A stretch of 64,000 nt of DNA from Endobacterium cereale. GTDB taxonomy: Bacteria; Pseudomonadota; Alphaproteobacteria; Rhizobiales; Rhizobiaceae. The position numbers were made by a program, and so were the translations under genes. The stretch spans positions 248,001 through 312,000 of the forward strand of contig NZ_WIXI01000049.1 in NCBI RefSeq assembly GCF_009617585.1, read 5' to 3'. The notes under the pieces are model-generated. The model did not search any database. It was given only the letters and a program-made list of their open reading frames with translations, and was not told where the DNA came from. Every line of letters starts with the position of its first letter. Position 1 is the first letter of the stretch. Shown here piece by piece: positions 10,993 to 19,973 of the stretch.

Positions 10993-12132
10993 TCAGCGAA
11001 TGCTGGCATCGGTGGTGCGTAAAATACGGTTGTCGTGCTCGACTTCGGCAATCATGACGAGCAGTCGTTCGGCGCTCTTCTTCCAGGAAAAATCGCCTGT
11101 CCTCACCAGCCCCCTCTCCCGCACGGCAGCGATATCGACCACGCCATCAACAACATCGCGCATGGCGGAGGTCATAGACGCCACATGATGCGGATCGAAA
11201 TAGATGACGGCATCGCGGCAGACTTCGCGCACCGGTGGAATATCGCTTGCAATCACCGGACAACCAACCGCCATAGCCTCCAAAGGCGGAATGCCAAAAC
11301 CTTCGTAAATGCTCGGAAACACCAGCGCCGCTGCCTTTCGGTACAGCGCCTGTATCTCCTCGTCGGTCAGACGGCCGGTGCTGACGACGTTGGACGGCAA
11401 TTCGCCCAACAATGATTTTGCGAACGTGTTCGCTGCCCCGCCGACCATGACAAAAGTAACATCATGCCTGTCGAGCGCGATGAAAGCCCGGATCGCGCCG
11501 GCCAGGTTCTTGTTATTGGCGGGCGAACCGACGAACAGGAAGAAGGGACGTCTTTCGAGATCGAATTTCGGCAGAACCGAAAAATCCGGTTCGACTGCGA
11601 AAACATGATCGATCGCGTTCGGCACCAACCCGATCGTCTGGACCTCCACGCCGAGCAGTTTCGACAATTCCTGTCGCGAAAAATCCGAAACGGTGGCCAG
11701 ATTGGCACGTTTCGCCAACATGCGCCCGAGCAGGCGATGAAATGTGCCATAAGCGCGGGAGAAATTTTCGGGATGGCGATAAACCAGCGCATCATGCAGC
11801 ACTGTCAATTGTCGCCCGTGCAGAACGGGGCCGGAATTGCACAGATTGACCAGCACGCCATCACGGCTGGCCCGCCACAAATCCGTCTGTTCCCAGGCAT
11901 GACCGGTACGGCTGCCGGTATTTTCGAACCCGAGATTTTTCAGCCAGTCCGGCCGCGCAACACCCTGTGGCGCCAGCACTGTGAAACGCGAAACATTCGT
12001 CGACGCGAGTTCCGCGTCGATCTCGCCGAGGATGGAACCGGCGAAACGTTCGACCCCGGTCACCGGGCGGCCGAGAAAGCGCCCGTTGATAAAAATTTTG
12101 CGGGAAGAAGCCGACCTCAATTCAACGGGCAT
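10993..12132 (-). CDS. Glycosyltransferase family 4 (group 1)
   Basis: 379 residues from ATG at 12132; a GTG at 12138 is in frame, but the GGCAGGG stretch is better spaced to the ATG. The GT-B C-terminal nucleotide-sugar domain has the E-x7-E pattern in YEGFGIPPLEAMAVGCPVIAS, and the acceptor-side start KIFINGRFLGRPVTGVERF resembles mannosyl/rhamnosyltransferases of the WbpX-like group. The donor cannot be read from sequence. It overlaps the 3' end of the upstream acyltransferase gene by 11 bp, so the two are probably translated from one message. Confidence 0.82.
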   Translation of the reverse strand: MPVELRSASSRKIFINGRFLGRPVTGVERFAGSILGEIDAELASTNVSRFTVLAPQGVARPDWLKNLGFENTGSRTGHAWEQTDLWRASRDGVLVNLCNSGPVLHGRQLTVLHDALVYRHPENFSRAYGTFHRLLGRMLAKRANLATVSDFSRQELSKLLGVEVQTIGLVPNAIDHVFAVEPDFSVLPKFDLERRPFFLFVGSPANNKNLAGAIRAFIALDRHDVTFVMVGGAANTFAKSLLGELPSNVVSTGRLTDEEIQALYRKAAALVFPSIYEGFGIPPLEAMAVGCPVIASDIPPVREVCRDAVIYFDPHHVASMTSAMRDVVDGVVDIAAVRERGLVRTGDFSWKKSAERLLVMIAEVEHDNRILRTTDASIR

Positions 12133-13291
12133 TGGCACCCTGCCCGATCGGGGCGCGGACGCCGGTCATGCGGTTCGAAAGCCGATTGAAGAATTTGCGG
12201 CCCGGTTCCTCGACGAAATAATAGGTGAAGCAGGCGCAGATGATGATCGACACCAGATAACCCAATGCCATCAGGTCCATCAGCCCGGCTGGGCCAAAGG
12301 CGAGGCGCTCATGCACACCATCGGCCTTGATCAGCGTCATGCCGATCTTGCCTTCGATAACCTTGGCACCGGCAAAAATGACCGCAAAAACGATGAAGTG
12401 GACGAGATAGATCGAATAGGAGAGTTTTCCGAGAAACAGCAGCGGCCGGACACGCAGCAGCTTTGCAACCGTGCCGCCCTCATAGGAAAACAGCAGGATA
12501 GCCGCTGAAAAACCGAGGATGTTGAAGGTCGTGTAATGCGGCTTGAACCAGAACAACAGCAGCATGATTGCCGTCGCCAGCAGTTCAGGAACGGTGCCCC
12601 GCACCGCACTGTTCTCCCGAAGCTTCAGATAAAGCTCATAGGTCAGGTTGCCGGCGAAAAAGCCAAAAATGCATTGGACGAGGCCAAGGCCGGACGCGAG
12701 GTTGAGATCCGGATGATAGGTATCGAGCCAGACCAGCAGCACGCCCGCAGCGATAAAAACCGCGACCGAACCCCACATGCGGTATCGCCCAAGCCCCAGA
12801 AACACCGCCACGAAAACGAGATAGGTGTAAAACTCCGTGCTGATCGACCAACTCGACGCGTTCCATGTCAGTTCCGGGAAGGGAATGACCGCCTGTAGCA
12901 GAAAAACGTTCGCGATCAGTGACGGAATATCGTTGGTGCCGGCGAACGCTCCCTCGCTGCTGTGAAGACCCGCACGGGCCGCCATGAACAGCTTTGCCAG
13001 TTCCAGCAGGACGAAAATGCCGAGCGTGAAAATGTGCAGCGGATAGAGCCGACCAAAACGGCGGATGACGAAACGCCAGCCGTCACTGCCGCGGACAAGC
13101 GACGTCCGATAGGCATGGGTGATAACGAAACCGCTCAGCACGAAAAAGAAGGGTACGGCCAGATTGCCGTTCCGGATCAGCGGGAAATCATAGAAAAAAC
13201 CGGCTGCCTGAAAATGGAACAGCGCCACCAGAAGGGCGGCAATACCCCTCCAGGAATCGAGGGCGTCGAACCTGATCTGCCCCTGTTTCAT
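12122..13291 (-). CDS. OafA-type membrane acyltransferase (acyltransferase 3)
   Basis: 389 residues with about ten membrane segments. The N-terminal signature FDALDSWRGIAALLVALFHF contains the conserved R and H of acyltransferase 3 proteins, followed by FFFVLSGFVITHAYR and the RFGRLYPLHIF loop. Such proteins add acetyl or other acyl groups to exported glycans across the inner membrane. It is the first gene of a minus-strand run (13291 down to at least 9688), divergent from the acetyltransferase at 13527, and overlaps the following glycosyltransferase. Confidence 0.85.
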   Translation of the reverse strand: MKQGQIRFDALDSWRGIAALLVALFHFQAAGFFYDFPLIRNGNLAVPFFFVLSGFVITHAYRTSLVRGSDGWRFVIRRFGRLYPLHIFTLGIFVLLELAKLFMAARAGLHSSEGAFAGTNDIPSLIANVFLLQAVIPFPELTWNASSWSISTEFYTYLVFVAVFLGLGRYRMWGSVAVFIAAGVLLVWLDTYHPDLNLASGLGLVQCIFGFFAGNLTYELYLKLRENSAVRGTVPELLATAIMLLLFWFKPHYTTFNILGFSAAILLFSYEGGTVAKLLRVRPLLFLGKLSYSIYLVHFIVFAVIFAGAKVIEGKIGMTLIKADGVHERLAFGPAGLMDLMALGYLVSIIICACFTYYFVEEPGRKFFNRLSNRMTGVRAPIGQGANAR

Positions 13292-13526
13292 GCGCCATAC
13301 TCCCCGGATCCGGTGTATTTGCAGCGCCAGTCTTGGTTCATCGAGACGAACCCGTCAAGCGGAATGCTGCGTTGCATATAATTCTCGATCAGATATCGTC
13401 CAGCCCAATCGGCGACCTATATCGAAACAAAATTCGAACGACACATCTCAGTGTTAACCAATGTTGTTAAGTGCCGGACCGGGCGAAAATGCGGTCTGGC
13501 GCCAAGTTTGCGGAGACAGGATCGAC

Positions 13527-14135
13527 ATGACGGAAACGCCGTTCCAGAAGGTGAAGGCCGATCTCAAGCGTTATGCCCTGCGGGAAAACAGGACATCCGC
13601 CGGCCTCGGCTTCACGCTGCGCATGTTCCTGCTCACCCCCGGTTTCCAGTTCGTCTTTTCCCGCCGCCTGCAGGAAATGGTGGTGAAAATTCCACTGATC
13701 GGCCGTCTGTTGCGCCGTATTCTCTGGTGGTGGAGCTGCGTGTTTTTCAGCTCGGAACTGGCCATGGCGGCAAAGATCGGCGGCGGGTTTTATGTGCCGC
13801 ATCCGTTCGGCATCGTCGTTGGCGCCGCCACGCTCGGCCGCAATGTCTCCATTCTCCAGAACGTCACCATCGGCCGCAAGGCGGCGGAAGATCCGCGTGA
13901 TCCTGTCATCGAGGATGGCGTGTCTATCTCTGCCGGTGCCGTCGTGGTCGGTGCCATCACGGTCGGCGAAGGTGCCACGATCGGCGCCAACGCCGTCGTC
14001 ACCAAGGACGTGCCGCCCCATTCGATCGCCATGGGCATTCCGGCAAAAATCATAGGACCCAAACCTGTCACAGACACGCCGCTTGTTGATAGGCCCGTCG
14101 CAGGCGATGCCGCCACGACCAGTCCGGCAGCATAA
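13527..14135 (+). CDS. Hexapeptide-repeat O-acetyltransferase (serine acetyltransferase-like)
   Basis: 202 residues from ATG at 13527, preceded by GGAGACAGG; the longer frame from 13461 is not supported. The C-terminal half shows the left-handed beta-helix hexapeptide pattern (IGGGFYVPHPFGIVVGAATL, NVSILQNVTIG, ISAGAVVVGAITVGEGATIG) ending VVTKDVPPHSIAMGIPAKII. That layout is shared with serine acetyltransferases and polysaccharide acetyltransferases. Beside a glycosyltransferase in an exopolysaccharide locus, sugar O-acetylation is the likelier role. It is similar in design to the 16703 gene. Confidence 0.78.
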   Translation: MTETPFQKVKADLKRYALRENRTSAGLGFTLRMFLLTPGFQFVFSRRLQEMVVKIPLIGRLLRRILWWWSCVFFSSELAMAAKIGGGFYVPHPFGIVVGAATLGRNVSILQNVTIGRKAAEDPRDPVIEDGVSISAGAVVVGAITVGEGATIGANAVVTKDVPPHSIAMGIPAKIIGPKPVTDTPLVDRPVAGDAATTSPAA

Positions 14136-14148
14136 GGAAATCGCGCCG

Positions 14149-15342
14149 ATGCGGATCGCCCTGTTCAGCGCCCTTTATCCGACCCCAAGACACCCGAAAA
14201 TCGTCGGTGGCGCGGAAGTGTTTGCCCACCAGTTCGCCGAGGCGCTTGTCGCCAGTGGCGACGAGGTGATGGTTCTCTGCAATTCACTTGAGGGCAAACG
14301 CGAGAGCGAATTCGTCAACGGCGTGCGCGTCGAATTCATTACGGTGCGCAATCTGTTTCCGCCGTTTCAGGAAAAGCAGAACCCGGCGGCGCGGGTGCTT
14401 TGGCACGTCATCGACGACTGGCAGACTGCCCATGCAGATGTCGGCAAACTACTCGACGATTTCCGCCCCGATGTGGCCAATTCCAACACGATCAACGGCC
14501 TCACCGCCGATGTGTGGCGGGTGGCAAAATCCAAAAAAATCCCCACCGTGCATACGCTGCACGATTATTACCTCACCTGTCCGCGCTGCTCCCGCTTCCA
14601 TGGGGATAAATCCTGCGGAATAGCCTGTACCGCGCTCACGGTCGGTCGGCGGCGCCGTGCAAAAAGAGTGGATGCCGTGGTCAGCGTCAGCCAGCGCACG
14701 CTCGATCTTCATCTGGAAGACGGACTGTTTGGTGGAGCCGCAAAACATGTGGTGCGCAATGTGCCCAACCCCGCCATCACGTTTTCCCCTCGCCCTTTGC
14801 CAACGGCGCCGTTGCGGATCGGTTATCTCGGCCGCTTTTCCGAGGAAAAGGGTGTTGGCCTTCTGGTGGAAGCCGTCGCACGCCAAAAGCCGGGTGCCGT
14901 GACGCTGGCTCTGGCCGGCAATGTACCGGAGGATGAAAAGGCGCGGCTGCGGGCCTTGGCTCCGCACGCCGATCTCGATTTTGTCGGCTTCGTCTCACCT
15001 TCCGAATTTTACGCAACCGTCGATGTCATCGCCATTCCCTCGATCTGGGAGGAACCCGGCGCGCTGGTACTGGTGGATGCGCTGGCGGCGGGCCGCCCGG
15101 TTATCGGCAGTCGTTTCGGTGGCATTCCCGAGGTCATCGAACATGGTGTAACGGGTTGGATCGTGCCGCCGGGAGCCGATGGTTTTGCCAAGGCTATCGA
15201 GGCTCTGGTCGAGGATCCGGCACGCGTTCTCACCGCGCATGAAAGCCTGCGGAACCGCCCCGGCCGGGTATTCGAAGATGTAGTTCGCGAATATCGCGAT
15301 ATCTATCGCTCAGTCATGCCGGTCGTTGCCGAAGCCACCTGA
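14149..15342 (+). CDS. Glycosyltransferase family 4 with cysteine-containing acceptor domain
   Basis: 397 residues from ATG at 14149 after AAGGAAATCG, 13 bp behind the acetyltransferase. N-terminus MRIALFSALYPTPRHPKIVG then GGAEVF is a typical GT4 acceptor-side start. A cysteine cluster (YYLTCPRCSRFHGDKSCGIAC) lies mid-protein; a related cluster is seen in the glycosyltransferase at 24819. The nucleotide-sugar domain shows GYLGRFSEEKGVGLLVEA and an E-x7-E type region in WEEPGALVLVDALAAGRPVIGS. Donor sugar unknown. The last 40 bp overlap the convergent acyltransferase gene. Confidence 0.85.
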   Translation: MRIALFSALYPTPRHPKIVGGAEVFAHQFAEALVASGDEVMVLCNSLEGKRESEFVNGVRVEFITVRNLFPPFQEKQNPAARVLWHVIDDWQTAHADVGKLLDDFRPDVANSNTINGLTADVWRVAKSKKIPTVHTLHDYYLTCPRCSRFHGDKSCGIACTALTVGRRRRAKRVDAVVSVSQRTLDLHLEDGLFGGAAKHVVRNVPNPAITFSPRPLPTAPLRIGYLGRFSEEKGVGLLVEAVARQKPGAVTLALAGNVPEDEKARLRALAPHADLDFVGFVSPSEFYATVDVIAIPSIWEEPGALVLVDALAAGRPVIGSRFGGIPEVIEHGVTGWIVPPGADGFAKAIEALVEDPARVLTAHESLRNRPGRVFEDVVREYRDIYRSVMPVVAEAT

Positions 15343-16415
15343 GCGGTCTTTTTCGGCTTCGTCCGTTTCGACAGCCATGCGCCCATCGGCTTTTCCAGAA
15401 ACAGATGCGCGACGATCGATCCGATGATCGACACGACCAGTCCGCCGATAAAAATACCGATCAGCGGCAGGCCAAACTTGGCACCAATCACGCCAAAAAT
15501 CTTCAGCGCAAACGGATGCGACAGATACAGCGCATAGGACGCATCACCGCCCAGCGCCAAGGCGCGCGTAATCCGGCCATCCGGCGCGGAGGGGCCAAGC
15601 ACGACGGCAGCGGTGATCAGGATCGCCGGGATGCCGCCGGTGATCAACCGCGTGACATGTTCATAAGCCGAAATCTGGTAGAGCCAGATCGCCAGAACCA
15701 GACCGGCCACGATCATCGCCACCATCACACTGAACGGCAATCGATACCCCTTGAGGTAAAGCGCCGCCAGACCGATGCCGAGCAGGAACTCGCCGACAAT
15801 ACCATTGCCCCAGAACTTGATCAGCCAGACCTGATCGGGCACCAGCACCGCCGCCGTGCACAGAACGGCGAACAGAACGAGCATCACCGCAATGCCCATC
15901 GCGCGCCGCAGACACAGGGCCAGCGCAAAGATGGCGTAAAACAGCATCTCGTAATTCAGCGTCCAGCCGAGCGACAGCAGCGGAAACAGTTCGCCGTCGG
16001 TGCGCGGCCATGGGATGAACGCGTAGGAAGCGATGATGTGGCGGATATCCAGCCCGTTATTGTTGATCAGGCTGCCGGCGGCGAGGATCGACACCAGCAT
16101 CAGCGTCGAAAAAATCCAGTAGAGCGGCACGATGCGCACCAGCCGTCTGCGCAGGAAATCGACCGGCGCGCCCGGCCGGCCAAAGCGGTCATGCATCATG
16201 AAATACATGATGAAACCGCTGATGACGAAAAAGATGTCGACGCCCAGACCCCAGTCGAGAAGACCGATGCCGCCAAACGTGCCGCCACTGCGGGCAGCAA
16301 CGTTCAGCACCTCCACATGCGCATGCGCGAACACGACGAGGAAGGCCGCGAAGAACCGCAGGATCTGCACGTTGACGACGTAGTTTCCGCTTCCACGGAC
16401 TTTTGCCTGCGACAT
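15303..16415 (-). CDS. OafA-type membrane acyltransferase (acyltransferase 3)
   Basis: 370 residues from ATG at 16415 (GAGGAATGGG upstream); an in-frame ATG at 16427 would sit directly against GAGGA, and the frame to 16583 looks like leader. Signature NVQILRFFAAFLVVFAHAHVEV has the conserved R and H, followed by GVDIFFVISGFIMYFMMHDRFG and FLRRRLVRIVPLYWIF. About ten membrane segments follow. It should acylate an exported glycan, probably with acetyl groups. It is monocistronic, convergent with the glycosyltransferase at 14149 with a 40-bp 3' overlap, and divergent from the 16703 gene. Confidence 0.82.
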   Translation of the reverse strand: MSQAKVRGSGNYVVNVQILRFFAAFLVVFAHAHVEVLNVAARSGGTFGGIGLLDWGLGVDIFFVISGFIMYFMMHDRFGRPGAPVDFLRRRLVRIVPLYWIFSTLMLVSILAAGSLINNNGLDIRHIIASYAFIPWPRTDGELFPLLSLGWTLNYEMLFYAIFALALCLRRAMGIAVMLVLFAVLCTAAVLVPDQVWLIKFWGNGIVGEFLLGIGLAALYLKGYRLPFSVMVAMIVAGLVLAIWLYQISAYEHVTRLITGGIPAILITAAVVLGPSAPDGRITRALALGGDASYALYLSHPFALKIFGVIGAKFGLPLIGIFIGGLVVSIIGSIVAHLFLEKPMGAWLSKRTKPKKTAQVASATTGMTER

Positions 16416-16702
16416 GGTTTTTCCCATTCCTCGCGCTATCTGAGGGCGCTGCCGACTAAAATCTTTTCGCGATGCAACGCTAACATGACGATGACATAGA
16501 TTCGAGCGATTATGCCTTTCATCAGGCGACAGGATGCGATTTTCGATGAATATCCTCGAGAAATCAACGATTTCGCCAGTCAAGAAAGCCCGCTGCCATC
16601 TGTCCTGAAACGGATCAAACCGTTGACATTCACGGTCAGACGGCTACGAAACATAACAGTCCTTCGCAATTGCGAGATGGAAATAGACGAACAGGAAGCC
16701 TC

Positions 16703-17221
16703 ATGAAATTCTGGGATGTCGTCAAGGCAGATCTGCATATCAATGCGGGCCACCGCAGCATGAAGAAGATGCCTTTCACGTTTCTCTTCAATCCCGGTTT
16801 CGCCACGGTCTTTCTGCACCGCGTCGCCACGCATTTCTACAAGGGCCGGCTGAAACGCCTCGGCATCATCGTCTGGCGCTGGAATGTGACGCGCAGCGGC
16901 TGCCATATCAATCTCGGCAGCCATATCGCGCCCGGCCTGTTCCTGCCACATCCGGTCGGTATCGTCATCGGCGAAGGTGTCGAGATCGGCGAAGGGGCTG
17001 CGATCTACCAGACGGTGACGATCGGCAAGACCGCCTCGCCCAAATATCCGGTGATCGGCGCCGGCGCGACGCTTTATCCGAATGCCATCGTTATCGGCCC
17101 GATCACGGTGGGTGAAAAGGCGATCGTCGGTGCCGGTTCTGTTGTCGTCAAGGACGTGCCGGCGCACGGCATCGTTGCCGGCAATCCGGCGAAACTCATC
17201 CGCGTCGGCACCGGAGACTGA
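16703..17221 (+). CDS. Hexapeptide-repeat O-acetyltransferase (serine acetyltransferase-like)
   Basis: 172 residues from ATG at 16703 (AGGAAGCC upstream). It has the same architecture as the 13527 product: a short helical N-terminal part (KFWDVVKADLHINAG), then hexapeptide repeats (GCHINLGSHIAPGLFLPHPV, GIVIGEGVEIGEGAAIYQTV) and the end VVVKDVPAHGIVAGNPAKLIR. Catalytic His is likely the one in LFLPHPVG. Role inferred as acetylation of a sugar in the exopolysaccharide repeat unit; a cysteine-biosynthesis serine acetyltransferase is less likely in this context. Confidence 0.78.
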   Translation: MKFWDVVKADLHINAGHRSMKKMPFTFLFNPGFATVFLHRVATHFYKGRLKRLGIIVWRWNVTRSGCHINLGSHIAPGLFLPHPVGIVIGEGVEIGEGAAIYQTVTIGKTASPKYPVIGAGATLYPNAIVIGPITVGEKAIVGAGSVVVKDVPAHGIVAGNPAKLIRVGTGD

Positions 17222-17297
17222 AACGGGCGAACCAGGCCCGACCGAATGAAGCCTTGGGCTTTTACGCGAACAACCGAACACGGGGGTGTTTTTGACC

Positions 17298-18344
17298 ATG
17301 GATCAGGTGAAATCGCGCAGCCAACTCTACCAGTTGAACTGGGTCCGTGCCATCGCAGCGCTGATGGTCGTGGGTTACCATCTGGAAATCACCATGGCGC
17401 TGTCGAAATATTTCGACCGGGCCGTATTTCCGATCTTCAAGGCCGGTTCGGCGGGTGTCGAACTGTTCTTCGTGCTGAGCGGTTTTGTCATCTACTATGC
17501 CCATCATCGCGACAGACAGGGCGATGTCGAGGCGGTCAAGAAATTCGTCTTCAAGCGCTTTCGCCGGCTTTATCCACCATTGTGGATCGTGCTGATCGCC
17601 ACCACCGCGATGGCATTGGCCGCCGGCGCCGAGTTCGGCGCCTGGGATGTGATCGCCGCCTACCTCATCCTGCCGGTGGAAAAGGAAGTGCTTCTCGGCG
17701 TCGAATGGACGCTGCGTCACGAAATGCTGTTTTATGCGACCTTCCTCCTCTATCTCTGGAACAGAAAAATAGGCCTCCCACTGCTGATCGGCTGGGGCGT
17801 GATCGGTTCGCTTGCCGGCGTGTTTTTCGATGAACCATGGCTCTTAAAATTCCTGCTCAGCCCGTATCACCTGCTGTTCATGGCCGGCATGGGCATCGGC
17901 CGGCTGTTTGTCCGCGAAGACATGACCTATGGCCTGCCGACCTTTATCGCCGGCACCATCGTTTTTGCCGGAACATGGTGGCAGGTCAGTTACGGCGGCG
18001 GAGCGGACCCGGACTATCTCATCCTGCTCTTCGGCCTCGGCGCCACCGGCATCATCTACGGCCTCTGTGCGCTTCCCTCGTGGAACCGTCCGTTCAAGCC
18101 ATTAGACATGATGGGCGCAGCCTCCTACAGCCTTTACCTCATCCACTATCCACTTCTGTCGCTGCTATTGAAGATCGCGATGGTCGTGCATGCGAAAATT
18201 CCGCTGCCGCTGGAGCTTTATTTCATCGGCATCGTTTTCGCCTGCCAGGTGGCCGGTCTGCTGTTTCATTATTATGTGGAAAAGCCGGTGCTCAGCCTGA
18301 CGGGGCGTTTGATGCAAAGACGACAGCCGCAGCCGGCGGAGTGA
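17298..18344 (+). CDS. OafA-type membrane acyltransferase (acyltransferase 3)
   Basis: 348 residues from ATG at 17298; in-frame GTG (17286) and TTG (17292) starts are also possible after the GGGGG at 17282-17286. Signature YQLNWVRAIAALMVVGYHLE with conserved R and H, then GVELFFVLSGFVIYYAHHRD and FKRFRRLYPPLWIV, followed by about nine further membrane segments. Third acyltransferase 3 gene of the locus. It follows the hexapeptide acetyltransferase by 76 bp on the same strand and is convergent with the polymerase gene, the repeat element lying between them. Confidence 0.83.
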   Translation: MDQVKSRSQLYQLNWVRAIAALMVVGYHLEITMALSKYFDRAVFPIFKAGSAGVELFFVLSGFVIYYAHHRDRQGDVEAVKKFVFKRFRRLYPPLWIVLIATTAMALAAGAEFGAWDVIAAYLILPVEKEVLLGVEWTLRHEMLFYATFLLYLWNRKIGLPLLIGWGVIGSLAGVFFDEPWLLKFLLSPYHLLFMAGMGIGRLFVREDMTYGLPTFIAGTIVFAGTWWQVSYGGGADPDYLILLFGLGATGIIYGLCALPSWNRPFKPLDMMGAASYSLYLIHYPLLSLLLKIAMVVHAKIPLPLELYFIGIVFACQVAGLLFHYYVEKPVLSLTGRLMQRRQPQPAE

Positions 18345-18371
18345 GGCCGAACAGGCTTTAAGGGTTTGCGA

Positions 18372-18606
18372 GGATGCGCCCAGCCGATCTCCCCCGTAAA
18401 CGGCAGGGCTATCGCATATGGATTTGAGGTGGTGCGGCTTGCTCCCAATGATCTTCCCCTTTGAGGGGGAGATATCACCGAAAGGTGACAGAGGGGGTAA
18501 CCCACGGTGCGGCAGGTGGGATGAAATCGGCATTTGCGCCAGAAATACCCCTTCTGTCCTGCCGGACATCTTCCCCTCAGGGGTGAAGATTATCAGGAGC
18601 AAGCGG
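18372..18606. repeat. RIME-like intergenic mosaic repeat
   Basis: The 270-bp gap between convergent genes holds short palindromic blocks typical of rhizobial intergenic mosaic elements: CTTCCCCTTTGAGGGGGAG, then TCACCGAAAGGTGA followed by GAGGGGGT, and CTTCCCCTCAGGGGTGAAG. These would form stem-loops in RNA from either strand and may stabilise 3' ends or terminate the converging transcripts. Assignment to the RIME class is by recognition; exact ends are approximate. Confidence 0.6.
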
Positions 18607-18614
18607 TAACAACA

Positions 18615-19973
18615 CTACCCCTGAGGCCGCGGCACCATATCCGCCTGCGCATTGGCCAGTCCCGGCTCCGCACCACCCTGCCCCATAGGCTTCAATTTCG
18701 GCTGCTGCGGCACACGCGACTTGTTGCGCACGTGGTACCCGAACATTTCGGAAAAGATGTAGCCGAACATCAGCGTCGCATAGGACGGGCCGTAACACTG
18801 GATGGTGATGCTGTAGAAGTTGAACATCGTCATCAGCGACAGTTTCACCGGATCTCGCGCATGCCGCACCATCAGGAATTGCATGACCACGAACAGCACG
18901 AAGGGCATGCCCATCATGATCAGCGTCGACATGTAGAAATTGTCGAGCGGCAGGTTGTATTCGGACAGTGCCGTGTAATCCATCGGATAACTGAAACAGC
19001 CAAGGCCGCAGCCAAATACCACGCCGGCCGGAAAGATTTCCGCGACCGTCTGGAACGGACCGGGCCAGGTATTGTCGATACGGTCCTGCAGACTGAACAG
19101 CGATGACGACACCTTGCCGAGTTCGGCGCCATAAAACATCAGCATCAGAAGTGGCGGCACCAGCAAGCACACGAAGGACCATTTGGCGACAAGCCGCAGG
19201 AAGGCGATGTTCAGCGCCCGGTCACGCAGAAAATAGACGGTGAAATAGATCCCCACATAGAGGAAATACACGCCGAGTGCCGTCTTGCTGGTCGAGACCT
19301 GGATCGCCCAGAGAATGATCGGCAGGCAGATGACATTGGTGAGAAAGCTGTAATGCGGTGACAGCAGGATGAAGATGAAGATGACCATATAGGCGGCCAT
19401 GGTGCTGTCGCCGGCAAGCCCGCCGTAACGGATGCCTCCCTCCTGCCACCACAGCTTGGTCGCCTCGCGCTCCATGCCAAAACTGCTGATCGTCTGGCCG
19501 ACCCACGGATACTCTACATAAGGATTGGCCAGAAGACCGAGGACGGAGGCGCCGCAGATGACGATCAGCACCGCCCGCACCCATTGCCGCTCCGTCACCG
19601 AACGCCCGTAGAAACAGAAGCCGACGAACATCGGGATGAACATCTTGATCGACGAAAACAGCGAAAATGCCGAATTGTTCATGAAGAAGATGCTGGTAAT
19701 CGTCGACAGGATGAAGATGTAGCAGAGATACATCCCGATCGCGTTCTTCTTGACGAAAAACTGCTGGTAGAAAAACAGGCCCATCGCCACGAACGACATC
19801 AGGTCCGGCACGAACCATAAAAACGAGACGTGCAGCAGCTGGAACAGATAACGAATACTGCCGGTCAGGCCATCGCGAATGGCGAACAGGATGAAGGTGA
19901 TCAGCAGGAAATTGTAGATCACCTCATCCCAGTCGATCCTGGGCGTATCGCTTTGATACCGTCTTGTCGTCAT
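18615..19973 (-). CDS. Wzy-like polysaccharide polymerase / O-antigen ligase-type membrane protein
   Basis: 452 residues with about 11 membrane segments and one larger periplasmic loop (about residues 300-350, containing FSLQDRIDNTWPG then PFQTVAEIFPAG). That topology is typical of Wzy polymerases and the O-antigen ligase superfamily. Sequence conservation in this family is poor, so the call rests on topology and neighbourhood. The proline/glutamine-rich tail is cytoplasmic. Its ATG overlaps the stop of the preceding glycosyltransferase gene (ATGA, 19970-19973). It is the last gene of the long minus-strand unit that starts at rfbC. Confidence 0.65.
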   Translation of the reverse strand: MTTRRYQSDTPRIDWDEVIYNFLLITFILFAIRDGLTGSIRYLFQLLHVSFLWFVPDLMSFVAMGLFFYQQFFVKKNAIGMYLCYIFILSTITSIFFMNNSAFSLFSSIKMFIPMFVGFCFYGRSVTERQWVRAVLIVICGASVLGLLANPYVEYPWVGQTISSFGMEREATKLWWQEGGIRYGGLAGDSTMAAYMVIFIFILLSPHYSFLTNVICLPIILWAIQVSTSKTALGVYFLYVGIYFTVYFLRDRALNIAFLRLVAKWSFVCLLVPPLLMLMFYGAELGKVSSSLFSLQDRIDNTWPGPFQTVAEIFPAGVVFGCGLGCFSYPMDYTALSEYNLPLDNFYMSTLIMMGMPFVLFVVMQFLMVRHARDPVKLSLMTMFNFYSITIQCYGPSYATLMFGYIFSEMFGYHVRNKSRVPQQPKLKPMGQGGAEPGLANAQADMVPRPQG

